Shown here: positions 8,993-18,138 of the stretch, one piece after another
How positions within the stretch are numbered: position 1 is the first letter of the stretch
How the letters are laid out: the number at the start of each line of letters is the position of its first letter
Assembly (NCBI RefSeq): GCF_002949795.1
Contig: NZ_CP026692.1
Span: forward strand, 6,618,545 to 6,682,544
DNA length: 64,000 nucleotides
Direction: 5' to 3'
From: Nostoc sp. 'Lobaria pulmonaria (5183) cyanobiont'
GTDB taxonomy: Bacteria; Cyanobacteriota; Cyanobacteriia; Cyanobacteriales; Nostocaceae
Notes under the pieces: generated by a model
Told to the model about the DNA's origin: nothing
Seen by the model: only the letters and a program-made list of their open reading frames with translations
The model's database searches: none
Translations under genes and position numbers: made by a program

Positions 8993-9514
8993 CTAACCTT
9001 CAGTTTTCTCTATTTGATCTCTGATATCATTTAAATCTATATATCTATCAGTAGCATTGCGTAGTTCTCTAGCAATCATTCCTTCTGTTGATACTACCGT
9101 AATATGTGTATTTTTTGAGCGTAATAGTTCGATTGCTCTTTCAAAATCTCCATCACCACTGAATAATACTACTCGGTCATACTGGTCTACTGTATTAAAC
9201 ATATCTACAACAATTTCAATATCTAAATTCGCTTTTTGCGAGTAACGACCTGACGTATCATCATAATATTCTTTCAGAATTTTAGTTCGTACTGTATATC
9301 CTAGACTAATTAGAGCGTCTCTGAAACCTCGCTGGTCTTGTGGATCTTTTAAGCCAGTGTACCAGAAGGCATTAATTAATGTTGTTTCTGATTGCTCATG
9401 TTTGAAGTATTCTAAGACTCGCCGCGGGTCAAAAAACCAACCATTTTTTTGTTGAGCATAGAACATATTGTTTCCATCTACAAAAATAGATAGACGATTC
9501 ATTGGAGAACCCAT
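8993..9514 (-). CDS. LabA-like NYN domain protein
   Basis: The protein (173 residues) has the NYN/LabA-DUF88 fold: an N-terminal IFVDGNNMFYAQQ with the first catalytic acid, a central LDIEIVVDMF acidic strand, and VVLFSGDGDFERAIELL with conserved SGDGDF. NYN domains are PIN-like predicted metal-dependent RNases. LabA homologues act in low-amplitude feedback of the circadian system in Synechococcus, but most cyanobacteria have several such proteins, so a clock role here is only possible. Start ATG could be 9514 or 9502 (MNRLSIF); the latter fits family N-termini better. Confidence 0.9.
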   Translation of the reverse strand: MGSPMNRLSIFVDGNNMFYAQQKNGWFFDPRRVLEYFKHEQSETTLINAFWYTGLKDPQDQRGFRDALISLGYTVRTKILKEYYDDTSGRYSQKANLDIEIVVDMFNTVDQYDRVVLFSGDGDFERAIELLRSKNTHITVVSTEGMIARELRNATDRYIDLNDIRDQIEKTEG

Positions 9515-10250
9515 ACAAATTTACACCTAATAATATATATGAATTTAGATGGAACAATAGATTATAGCAATTTTCAAATGCCTTGTTTGCTAATATCTAT
9601 AACGTAGTTCTTTATCTATAGCTTTTATCCTACCTCTTTCAAGACATAAAAACGCCTGCAATATTGGAGTTGAGATCCAAGGTGTTAACCTGATTCACCC
9701 AGCACAGCAAGAGCCACCTGGCGATCAAAATCTACCCATAAAATTGACCCAGTAACAGCATTCATCGCTGCATAACACTAAAGTTTACTCCTAAAGAGGT
9801 ATAACATCGGCTTAAGGTAAGATATAAATTAATGCCTATCTTTCGGTAAAGCTGTCAGTATCAGGACACCGTTTATGGAGATTACCAACATTGCACCAAA
9901 GAGAGAAGACAGCCTTGGGAGTGCTTCTGGTATAGCACCCAGTTAGTAACGTGTATGTTGGTTAGGTGAGGGTAAAATCTTGCCACAACCAAATGCACAG
10001 GTAGAGTATATCCGGCTCCAATCTATGAGACAATCACTACTTGTAACTCATTTAACAGAAAAAGAATAAATTAAGTAGTGGTTGAGTAAGAATTTTTTGG
10101 GGCTGGCTCTGCCAATAAAAGTTTGTTGATAAATAGAAGATACTTTACAAATGTATAAGATTATCATTTAAGTCTTATTTCAATGTGCTTACACTAAAAC
10201 GCGGTCTGAATAAATAAAAGTGTTGGACTTAAATCAATCAGTAACACGAT
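9515..10250. other. Intergenic region, no gene seen
   Basis: This 736-base stretch lies between the divergent LabA-like gene and the CHASE2 kinase gene. I see no convincing open frame. A minus-strand run near 9690-9775 would read NAVTGSILWVDFDRQ but has neither start nor length, so it may be a small relic. The AT-rich 200 bases before 10251 probably hold the kinase promoter. Confidence 0.5.
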
Positions 10251-12632
10251 ATGGCAGAAGAACCTACATCTACCTTAACTAAAAACTATGTCTCTACTGC
10301 CAAAGGACTGTCAAGTAAACCAACAAAAGTGACTTCGACAGCATCTGCTCGCCACTCCCGGTGGATGGTTCGCTTAGGTCATCTACTGGCTGGTACTTGG
10401 GCAATTGGGGGCGCACTGTTGAGTGCTTCTGGTGGGGAATTGGTTCAATTGATGGAAAATCAGGTGTTTTCTGGCTTTTTTCAACTGCGCGGGCCGATTG
10501 TGCCTCCAGAAGACATTGTAATTTTAGCAATAGACGATCAGTCAATATCGGTTCCCGAACAGTACTATAAAACAGATCCGAAACAATATGCCTATTTAGA
10601 AACACTGAAATCTTATCCTTATAAACGGGCTGCATACTCCCAGGTAATCACAAAATTAATCGAAGCAGGTGCCCGCGCTGTAGCATTAGATGTAGTTTTT
10701 GATACAGCAAGCAGTTACGGAGTTACAGACGATCGCCAATTTCAGGCAGTATTGCAAAAATATGGTAATAAAGTTACCTTAGCAGCCGTCTACGAAAATT
10801 CCCAGACGCACCAAGGCTCTTTTACGCAACTAACAGACCCCCAACAAATGTTTCGTACAGGGTCAGTATCCATTGGCTCAGTTAATTTTCCTTTAGAAGT
10901 CGATGGAAAAGTTCATCGATTAGCGAGTGAGTTTCCCAAGTTCTTAGGTGAAGATAATTTATTTACCAAAAAGCGACTCTCTTTTGATGAAGCAGCTCTG
11001 AGGGCAGCACAAGTAAATTATCCTCAACCAAAAGGCGATCGCATTTATTTTTGGGGGCCTGCGGGAACATTTGAGCAAAAACCTTTTTGGCACGTACTCG
11101 ACCCGCAAAACTGGAACACCTATTTGCAGCAAGGAAAGGTGTTCAAAGACAAGATCGTGCTGATTGGTGCAACAGATCAGTTACATAATGATTATTATCC
11201 AGTCGCTGGTAGTAATAGCACTGAACCGATGTCGGGCGTGGAAATTCACGCCAATGCGATCGCAACTTTGATGTCAGGGAAAGCGATCGCCTCAGGAATT
11301 AAGAGTCCACCATTGCAGGGTTTGTTTGTGCTAATGCTAGTGGGCAGTTCAGCCTTGATGATTAGCAGACGCAAGCGTAGCATCAATAGATTTTTCTATA
11401 GCCTCGCCTTGTCTGGCGCTTGGGGAGGAATTAGTTATGGGTTATTTGTCTATGGTCAGTTAATTTTTCCCACCAGTGTACCAATGATCGCGATCGCCAT
11501 GACCGGAATTTGCTATTTGGCAACCTCAGTCATCAGGGAAAGTATCAGAAAACGCCAATTGGTAGACATTTTTCAGAAGTATAAAACTTCCCCCGTTGTC
11601 CAAGAGATTATCAGCCAACAAGATGACTTCCAACACCTAATCCAGCAACGAGATTTAGCCTTATCAGGGAAAGTTTTGGCTAGACGATACAAAATTGTCA
11701 AAGTTCTCGGTTGCGGTGGATTTAGTGAAACCTATATTGCCGAAGATACCCAACGTCCTGGAAATCCGCGATGTGTTGTCAAACAACTAAAACCAGCCAA
11801 CACCAAACCAGAAGGATTGCAACTTGCCAGACGTTTATTTAACTCAGAGGCACAAACACTAGAAAAATTGGGAAGGCACGCTCAAATTCCTCAACTTTTG
11901 GCCTATTTTGAAGAAGACGAAGAATTTTATTTAGTGCAAGAACAGATAATTGGTCATCCTTTAAATCAAGAACTTTTAGCAGGTAGAGCAATTGAAGAAA
12001 TTGCGGCGATCAAAATTATCAGGGACTTATTGCAAACATTAACATTTGTCCATGAAAACCACGTGATTCATCGGGATATTAAACCCAGTAATATCATCCG
12101 GCGACACTCAGACGGAAAACTGGTGTTGATTGATTTTGGAGCCGTCAAGGAAGTCGGTATCAAACAACTCGATCGTCCAGAGTCAACCCCTTTCACCATT
12201 GGTATTGGTACTCAGGGTTACGCACCAAGCGAACAATGTTTTGGGCGTCCGCACTACAGTAGTGATATCTATGCAGTTGGCATGGTTGGGATTAAAGCCT
12301 TGACTGGTGTAGCACCCCGTGAGCTAGATAGAGATGCTAATGGGGAGATTAAATGGAGCGATGCCTACGGCGGTAAACTAGGCACTCAGGTGAGCCACTC
12401 CCTAGCTCAGATTCTCAGTAAAATGGTACTGGCTGACTTCAAACAACGATATCAGTCTGCATCAGAAGCTCTTAAGGATCTTGAAGCTCTTAAAGCTCTT
12501 CAAGCTCTTGACGATTTGGTAAATTCCCAACACAGACACAATATCCCACAAGATGACTTATTAATGAATACTTTAGACGATTTAGGCATTCCTACAAAAT
12601 CTTACTCAGAAGGACAAGAGACTTCCAAATAA
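10251..12632 (+). CDS. CHASE2 sensor - Ser/Thr protein kinase
   Basis: An N-terminal membrane segment (about residues 40-60) is followed by an extracellular CHASE2 domain (about 65-345, containing VILAIDDQSI and GKVFKDKIVLIGAT). Two or three membrane helices follow at about 360-440, then a cytoplasmic eukaryotic-type kinase from about residue 475. Kinase motifs are complete: glycine loop GCGGFSETYIAED, VVKQL lysine, catalytic HRDIKPSN, metal-binding DFGAV and a GYAPSEQ activation segment. It should therefore couple an outside signal to Ser/Thr phosphorylation. Architecture and length (793 residues) match a family common in Nostocales. It has no obvious operon partner. Confidence 0.93.
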   Translation: MAEEPTSTLTKNYVSTAKGLSSKPTKVTSTASARHSRWMVRLGHLLAGTWAIGGALLSASGGELVQLMENQVFSGFFQLRGPIVPPEDIVILAIDDQSISVPEQYYKTDPKQYAYLETLKSYPYKRAAYSQVITKLIEAGARAVALDVVFDTASSYGVTDDRQFQAVLQKYGNKVTLAAVYENSQTHQGSFTQLTDPQQMFRTGSVSIGSVNFPLEVDGKVHRLASEFPKFLGEDNLFTKKRLSFDEAALRAAQVNYPQPKGDRIYFWGPAGTFEQKPFWHVLDPQNWNTYLQQGKVFKDKIVLIGATDQLHNDYYPVAGSNSTEPMSGVEIHANAIATLMSGKAIASGIKSPPLQGLFVLMLVGSSALMISRRKRSINRFFYSLALSGAWGGISYGLFVYGQLIFPTSVPMIAIAMTGICYLATSVIRESIRKRQLVDIFQKYKTSPVVQEIISQQDDFQHLIQQRDLALSGKVLARRYKIVKVLGCGGFSETYIAEDTQRPGNPRCVVKQLKPANTKPEGLQLARRLFNSEAQTLEKLGRHAQIPQLLAYFEEDEEFYLVQEQIIGHPLNQELLAGRAIEEIAAIKIIRDLLQTLTFVHENHVIHRDIKPSNIIRRHSDGKLVLIDFGAVKEVGIKQLDRPESTPFTIGIGTQGYAPSEQCFGRPHYSSDIYAVGMVGIKALTGVAPRELDRDANGEIKWSDAYGGKLGTQVSHSLAQILSKMVLADFKQRYQSASEALKDLEALKALQALDDLVNSQHRHNIPQDDLLMNTLDDLGIPTKSYSEGQETSK

Positions 12633-12942
12633 AAAAATATCCAATCGCTGTGGAAGCTGTTCTTGAGTAGGGGAAGCAAAATCTGATAGTTGTATTGGAT
12701 ACAATAATTTAGATAATTTAATTTTTGGAGTTGCCAAAGTATAATTGGGCAGAAAAATGGGGAGATGAGAAGAAGGATTTCCCCCTTCTCTGTTTGTGGC
12801 TTTTTCACTCAGCCCTGCACATGATTTTAATTTATAGCCGTAGTCACACAGATTAGGACAGTATTGATTGCTCAAAGTTTTGAAACAACTGGGTTTTGAC
12901 TCAGCACGGGCTAAACCTTAGCTATCCGCTAACAGCACTCAG
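12633..12942. other. Intergenic region between convergent genes
   Basis: No gene is supported. Two overlapping minus-strand frames here are short, start with no recognisable ribosome-binding site and resemble nothing I know. Confidence 0.5.
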
Positions 12943-14286
12943 CTATAACGACAGAAATTCTTCTCCTGTCGTGGGATGAATGCCTATTGTTTCATCCAAA
13001 TCTTCCTTGGTAATGCCCTTGCGAATTGCCACACCTAGACTTTGAATGATATCTGCTGCATGTTCACCCACCATGTGAGCGCCCAAAACTTGCCCAGAAT
13101 CACTATTTAGCACTAACTTTATAGTGGTTGGCTCATCCTGTTCGATTAGCTGATACAACAGTGGTTGGAACTCGGTGCAGTAGGATTGTACAGATTCACC
13201 AAATTTTTCCCGTGCTTTCGCCTCCGTCATCCCCACACTAGCCGCTTCTGGACGGCAAAAAACAGCAGTGGGCACATAATCATAATTTAGTTTTTGCGCC
13301 TTGTTGCCAAAAACTGTATCGGCAAAGGCAATACCTTCTGCCTTAGCCACTGGAGTCAATTGCACGCGGCTGGTGCAGTCACCCACAGCAAAAATGTTTT
13401 CTTGGCTGGTGCGGCTGTATTCATCTACTTTGATTGCACCATCTTCGCCAAGTTCAACATGGGCATTTTCCAAACCAAGATTTTTGGTATTTGGAGCGTA
13501 ACCTGTGGCAACTAAGATGGTATCTGCTGTAATTATTTCTTGGCTCTCACCAGTAATAGTCAACAAGAAACCTTCTTCTGAGAATTTGATTTCAGCAACG
13601 GTGCTGTTGGTGAATAACTTAATTCCGCGTTTAATCAAACCCTGTTGTACAGCAGAGCGAATGTCATCATCAAACCCCGATAAAATCATCCCGTCTTTTT
13701 CAATCACCGTCACCTCACAACCGAAAGCGTGCATCATGCTAGAAAATTCTATGCCAATGTAGCCGCCGCCAATAATTGCTAAACGTTTCGGCAGATAGGG
13801 TAGCTGAAACATCTCGCGGGATGTGATAGCGTATTCTATACCTGGGATTTTGGGCTTAAGGGGTTGCCCTCCCACAGCAATTAAAATTTTGTCGGTTGTA
13901 ACTTTGCGTCCATCAACATTGATAGTATGGGCATCGATGAAAGTGACATGTTGAGAAATTAATTCAATTCCAGCTTTTTGCAATTGCTGAAAATAGGATT
14001 GGTTAACGCTGTCAATATGCTGATGTACTGACTTAATAAATAATGTCCAGTCAAAGTATGTTTGACAGTCACTCCACCCATAACTGTGCGCGATTTGATT
14101 TTTTAGGGCGAAGTCAGCAGCGTAGACAATCAGCTTTTTTGGAACGCAGCCGCGATTTACACAGGTTCCACCAATGGCTTCTTGTTCGGCAATGGCGACA
14201 CGTACACCATAACTAGCTGCTTTTTTAGCTGCTGCCAATCCCCCAGGCCCAGCACCAATGACAAACAAATCATAATCAAATGTCAT
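12943..14286 (-). CDS. Glutathione-reductase-like flavoprotein, diverged paralogue
   Basis: This pyridine nucleotide-disulfide oxidoreductase of 447 residues has an FAD site (DLFVIGAGPGGLAAA), redox-active disulfide GGTCVNRGCVPKK, a second dinucleotide fold (LAIIGGGYIGIEF), FAVGDCTSRVQLTPVA and the C-terminal active-site GIHPTTGEEF. It is paralogous to the canonical gor at 54130. At the end of the second beta strand it has VIEKDG where the canonical copy has ITRGEK; an acidic residue there usually favours NADH over NADPH. It may therefore use NADH or a different disulfide. The cofactor statement is inference from one position. Confidence 0.85.
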   Translation of the reverse strand: MTFDYDLFVIGAGPGGLAAAKKAASYGVRVAIAEQEAIGGTCVNRGCVPKKLIVYAADFALKNQIAHSYGWSDCQTYFDWTLFIKSVHQHIDSVNQSYFQQLQKAGIELISQHVTFIDAHTINVDGRKVTTDKILIAVGGQPLKPKIPGIEYAITSREMFQLPYLPKRLAIIGGGYIGIEFSSMMHAFGCEVTVIEKDGMILSGFDDDIRSAVQQGLIKRGIKLFTNSTVAEIKFSEEGFLLTITGESQEIITADTILVATGYAPNTKNLGLENAHVELGEDGAIKVDEYSRTSQENIFAVGDCTSRVQLTPVAKAEGIAFADTVFGNKAQKLNYDYVPTAVFCRPEAASVGMTEAKAREKFGESVQSYCTEFQPLLYQLIEQDEPTTIKLVLNSDSGQVLGAHMVGEHAADIIQSLGVAIRKGITKEDLDETIGIHPTTGEEFLSL

Positions 14287-14616
14287 AAAAATCTGTTCCT
14301 TTTTTACTGTTTGGAAAGCAGAGCTATTTCATCCCTTATAGTTATTCAGACAAAACTTCATCTACTGTCTTTGGGTGGACAATTTGGGATGAAATCAGGC
14401 TGATATGTATGATATTGCCGCATTAATAGTATTAGATTGAAAAAGAACAGCGATCGCCCAATCATTACTAACTTATATTACATTTTTTTGACAAATAACG
14501 CATCTTGTCTATGTAGTACTTAGAAGTGCGATCGCTGTCCGTGAGGTGTAGCCCATTGCCTAATTTGGCCAGCAGCCATACTAGAAAACAAATAGAAATG
14601 CGTTGTTTGCAGATAA
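14287..14616. other. Intergenic region, no gene seen
   Basis: This stretch lies downstream of the TPR remnant and upstream of the reductase gene. It contains two HIP1 octamers in opposite context (near 14451 and 14529) and AT-rich sequence, which probably includes the reductase promoter next to 14290. Nothing else is apparent. Confidence 0.5.
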
Positions 14617-14986
14617 TTATGGAGAATCAAGTAAAGTTTGCATCTCTTCTGCATCCCTTGTCATTCCCAATTGCTCAAAACCATTAATAGCCTGAGTTGA
14701 TAATTGGCAAGCTTTCTGGACACTTCCCCACTTTTTCTCCCAGCGGGCAAGAGAACGTTGATAACGAGCCAGACGCCGTTTATTATTGCTGCTTTCGGCG
14801 ACAGTTAAGCCTTTAATTAATAGCTTTTGAGCTTCATCGCGATCGCCTTGTTCAATGGCAATATCAGCCAGCCAATTTTGAGCAGAATTAATCACCCGAT
14901 GCCAATTAATTTTTTCTGCACTTTTCATCACATCTTGAAATAGCTTCTTTGTTAAAAAATATTCACCTTCTGAATAAAAGATTTCA
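14617..14986 (-). pseudogene. C-terminal TPR fragment of a lost STAND/TPR protein
   Basis: The minus strand reads TPR-like helices: AEIFYSEGEYFLTKKLFQDV, then NWLADIAIEQGDRDEAQKLL, and ends EQLGMTRDAEEMQTLLDSP. This is the usual C-terminus of cyanobacterial NB-ARC/TPR proteins. The TPR frame continues upstream of the first possible start (14931) into the 3' end of the next gene without any start codon, and is closed by an in-frame TAA near 14987. It is therefore a 5'-truncated relic, probably translated only if at all from the GTG/ATG near 14931. Confidence 0.6.
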
Positions 14987-15614
14987 GCCGATTAAGCCAT
15001 TGATGCCAGACATGAATTAGCCTAGCACGATCAAATTTAAAAATCTCTGCTTCTTCACCTGGCAAAGCTACGACAATCAGAGCATGGTTAATTTTGCAGT
15101 TAAAGAGGCGATCGCTATAATGCCGATTAATCGCACCACCATAAGCAGCTAGTTGTAAAGGCTTGTCATAAAGCTTATCAATTCTCAGTTTTGGTTCCTC
15201 GGCTGTAGTCCATTCAATTAAATACGGAATACCTTGATAACGAGCAACTAAATCAACTTTCCCGGCGTAAAGTTCTTTATAGTTAGGTACGGCTTCTTCA
15301 ACCAGTTGAATATCACTAAGTCGGTTTAGCACAGATTGAACACTATCCCAGTAAGGCTGAATCAGGCTGTTGTCAGGTTTGGGCGAGTAACCTTGCAGGT
15401 GTTCTTTAATCAATTGGTGCAAGGCATTTCCTCGGCGACGGCTGTTAGCAGCAATTCGATTTGCTTCTGCATCGCCAACTTTATTACGCCAATAGGAAAG
15501 GGCGGCTAGAGACTCCGGTGGCTGTGTCGTTTTTAAAACAGTGGTGACAGCAGGAAGAAGAACGCCACTATTGCCTTTGTAGTAGCATCTGCCGTTGATG
15601 TAGGTAGATTTCAT
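14952..15614 (-). CDS. PD-(D/E)XK nuclease-like protein (MGME1/RecB-like), catalytic Lys absent
   Basis: This protein of 220 residues resembles MGME1-type exonucleases. It has a helical N-terminus with RGNALHQLIKEHL (conserved His region), the core YAGKVDLVARYQGIPYLIEW with the acidic D and E positions, and a C-terminal QLAAYGGAINRHY motif. In the active enzymes the second acid is followed by x-Lys (DWK or EWK); here the sequence is IEWTT, so the metal-site lysine is replaced by threonine. It may be inactive or use a nearby Lys. It is divergent from the STAND ATPase gene at 15745 and its 3' end overlaps the TPR relic. Confidence 0.7.
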   Translation of the reverse strand: MKSTYINGRCYYKGNSGVLLPAVTTVLKTTQPPESLAALSYWRNKVGDAEANRIAANSRRRGNALHQLIKEHLQGYSPKPDNSLIQPYWDSVQSVLNRLSDIQLVEEAVPNYKELYAGKVDLVARYQGIPYLIEWTTAEEPKLRIDKLYDKPLQLAAYGGAINRHYSDRLFNCKINHALIVVALPGEEAEIFKFDRARLIHVWHQWLNRLKSFIQKVNIF

Positions 15615-15744
15615 AAGTTGCGAGGAGTGAATTACTACATCAACTTTTGCGTTAGCCTAGTACACAAGTAATACACATGCTGTGAGTCTTTGTGACTATA
15701 TCGAGTACACAGATGTGTACTGTGGTTGTGATGCGCTAAGAGTT

Positions 15745-17817
15745 ATGAATCAACAACATTTCAATGCAGTATTTAATCGCTTAACTGAAAGACGGCGAGA
15801 GGTGCTGCTGAAAGTACTGGCTAACGAAAAAGATGAAGCGATCGCCAAATTCCTGCACATTCAGAAATCAACTGTCAGAAAACATCGTGAGGAAATTTGT
15901 AAGTTATTTGGCTTAAATAATGAATTTTCAGACGAACGCCGTTCAAAGCTTCCAGAGTTAATTGCTCTATTTGCTAAGTACAAGCCTGAGTTATTAAATC
16001 AAAATACTTCAGAGTTAACACAAAATGAAAATTACAGTGAAGAGAAAACGATATCTGAAAATTCTGATTTTGTGGGGCGTGAGGATGCAATCGCACACCT
16101 CAATAAACTAGTTAATGAAGGTGGAAAAGTTATTTTAATTCACGCAGAGGGCGGTATAGGTAAAACCACCTTAGCTACAAATTGGTTTGAGCTTCAAGGT
16201 TTAGAATATCTTGAACTGCGTGTAGGAAGTACATCCCAAAACCTTAACTCATTAGAAGATTGGGTTAGAGTCAAGCTCAGATATCATTTTAAAGAGAATC
16301 CAGAACAAGATTTTATGACTATGATGGAGCAATTGAAAAGCAAACTCCAAGAACAAAGAATCGGTGTGTTAATTCATAATCTTGAATTTGCTTTGAGAAA
16401 TGGCGAATTCAGAGAAACACATAATAGTAACTATATAGAAATATTAACAGTACTAGCTCATCAAAGTGTGCAGTCAGTCACCCTGATCACAAGCTGTGAG
16501 TTACTGCATGAACCCGACTTAATCAAGCTTAAAAGTTTTCAAGTTTATTGGCTACAAGAGTTGAAACATAAATCTTGGGGGGATTATTTTGTTAGTCACA
16601 ACATTACTATAGATACTAATGCTCTTTATGAAATAAATCGAGCCTATGGCGGAAATGCCTTTGCTATGTCTCTCCTGAGTTCTGAAATTTTAAAGGAATC
16701 GCAAGGAAATTTAAAAGTTTACTGGCAGGATAATCGTGATGAACTATTGAGGCATCCAACTCTAGAAAAACTTGTTCAACGCCAGTTTAACAAACTTCAA
16801 CAAGATAATCCCCAAGCCTATAAACTTTTATGTCGCTTAGGATGTTACCGTTATCAATATATTCCTGTAATCTCTGAAAAAGGAATTTTTTGCTTACTTT
16901 GGGATGAGCAAAATGAGCGAAATAAACTCCGATTTATCAGGGATTTAAAAAACAGAGCTTTAGTGAAGTTTAGCAGTGAAGGATACTATTTATATGAACT
17001 TATCCGCCAAGAAGCGATAGAAAGACTTAAATTAACAGATGATTGGAAACAATCTCACGCTAAAGCTGGAATATTTTTATCTACATTAATATCTGAAAAT
17101 TGCAAAACAATTATCACAAAAATTACTTGCACGAAAGTGAATGATACTCAAGATCAAATGTATCTAAATATACAAAATGCAGAGATAGCAATAAAACAAG
17201 AACTTACTAAACAGGAAACTATTGCCTTAGAAGTTGTTTATCATTCTATGGAGTTTTATGGAGTAGGTTGCTTTGAGGAATTAAGACAAGAGCAAAACTT
17301 ATTAGACAATGTTTTTTTTCAAGCTATCAGAAATATGATTTTTGAATATATTGATTGTTATAGTAATTTAGGTATAGTACTTTATAAATTTGCATTAACT
17401 ACACACAGATTAGGAATAATTGACGAAAAAGAAGGAAAGCCTATAGAAAGTAAGAAAGAATTTGAATACTGCCAAAGAAGTTTTCAAGTAAGCCAAGATT
17501 TTCTTCAAACAGCTTTAGTCATTGCAACTAGAGTTAAAGAAGATAAATTAATTATTAACGTACTTTTATCTTTAGCTTGTTGTCATTATTATAGGGGAAT
17601 AAGTTTACATGAGCTTGGATTATTTTTACATCAGATTATAAAAATTAACGAAAGTAAAGAAGCTCTTGAGGAGAGCAAAGTAAACTTAAAGCAGTCCCTA
17701 AAAATACTAAATAAGCTGTCATTGGAACAACAAATAAAGGAAGTAAAACAAGCAATTTATAGTCTAGAAATAAGTGAAAAATCTTGCAGCACATTTATAG
17801 CAAGATTTTTAATTTAA
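15745..17817 (+). CDS. STAND ATPase with N-terminal LuxR-type HTH and NB-ARC domain
   Basis: Residues about 5-60 form a LuxR-like helix-turn-helix (LTERRREVLLKVLANEKDEA, STVRKHREEICKLFGL). The NB-ARC module follows from FVGREDAIAHL, with P-loop HAEGGIGKTTLATNW, a TSCELL motif and a winged-helix-like region. The Walker B stretch reads GVLIHNLEFAL where relatives usually have an Asp in place of His, so hydrolysis may be weak. The C-terminus is a helical TPR-like sensor region. I prefer the ATG at 15745 over the GTG at 15682. Such proteins are signal-sensing switches in regulation or defence. The gene is AT-rich compared with its neighbours and divergent from the nuclease-like gene. Confidence 0.8.
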   Translation: MNQQHFNAVFNRLTERRREVLLKVLANEKDEAIAKFLHIQKSTVRKHREEICKLFGLNNEFSDERRSKLPELIALFAKYKPELLNQNTSELTQNENYSEEKTISENSDFVGREDAIAHLNKLVNEGGKVILIHAEGGIGKTTLATNWFELQGLEYLELRVGSTSQNLNSLEDWVRVKLRYHFKENPEQDFMTMMEQLKSKLQEQRIGVLIHNLEFALRNGEFRETHNSNYIEILTVLAHQSVQSVTLITSCELLHEPDLIKLKSFQVYWLQELKHKSWGDYFVSHNITIDTNALYEINRAYGGNAFAMSLLSSEILKESQGNLKVYWQDNRDELLRHPTLEKLVQRQFNKLQQDNPQAYKLLCRLGCYRYQYIPVISEKGIFCLLWDEQNERNKLRFIRDLKNRALVKFSSEGYYLYELIRQEAIERLKLTDDWKQSHAKAGIFLSTLISENCKTIITKITCTKVNDTQDQMYLNIQNAEIAIKQELTKQETIALEVVYHSMEFYGVGCFEELRQEQNLLDNVFFQAIRNMIFEYIDCYSNLGIVLYKFALTTHRLGIIDEKEGKPIESKKEFEYCQRSFQVSQDFLQTALVIATRVKEDKLIINVLLSLACCHYYRGISLHELGLFLHQIIKINESKEALEESKVNLKQSLKILNKLSLEQQIKEVKQAIYSLEISEKSCSTFIARFLI

Positions 17818-17980
17818 TTAGTATAATTTTAACTGGGAAGTTTGAAAAATGCGATGTCTACGACGGGCTGCGCCTACGCACATCGAAGACACCCTCCTCT
17901 TACCCATCGCTGAAATAGAAAAACGACCATTCAAAAATTAAATCGCCTTCTTCTTTGCGTGAGGTAAAAATCAAAAACAA

Positions 17981-18089
17981 AGGCGGGTGCGGGGATTGAA
18001 CCCGCTTATCCCCACAATGGTGGAGACGTAACCGATAACCTTAAATTCTTCGGCCCCGAAAGGCAAGTTGCGAACAAGGATAACCCGCC
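17981..18089 (-). ncRNA. tRNA-like Y RNA 1, without D arm, downstream of Ro60
   Basis: The ends pair as a perfect 7-bp tRNA acceptor (GGCGGGT with ACCCGCC), and a perfect T arm follows (GCGGG, loop TTCAATC, CCCGC). Between them, directly after the acceptor, comes the array's shared stem-loop: ATCCTTGTTC pairs with GAATTTAAGG, and CTTGCC/GGCCGA strands are closed by a TTCG tetraloop. The region after it can form a stem of CTCCAC with GTGGGG but no 7-base anticodon loop. It lies 50 bases after the Ro60 stop codon on the same strand, followed by a T-rich stretch. It is the most diverged member and the most Y-like. Confidence 0.75.
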
Positions 18090-18138
18090 ATGAAGCATGA
18101 AGGATAAAGTAGTTTCATCCTTTACCCTTCAGCAATAT

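Noticed and set aside
9690..9775. Short protein-like stretch NAVTGSILWVDFDRQ
   Set aside because: No start codon, stops on both sides, too short to assign; noted only in the intergenic entry.
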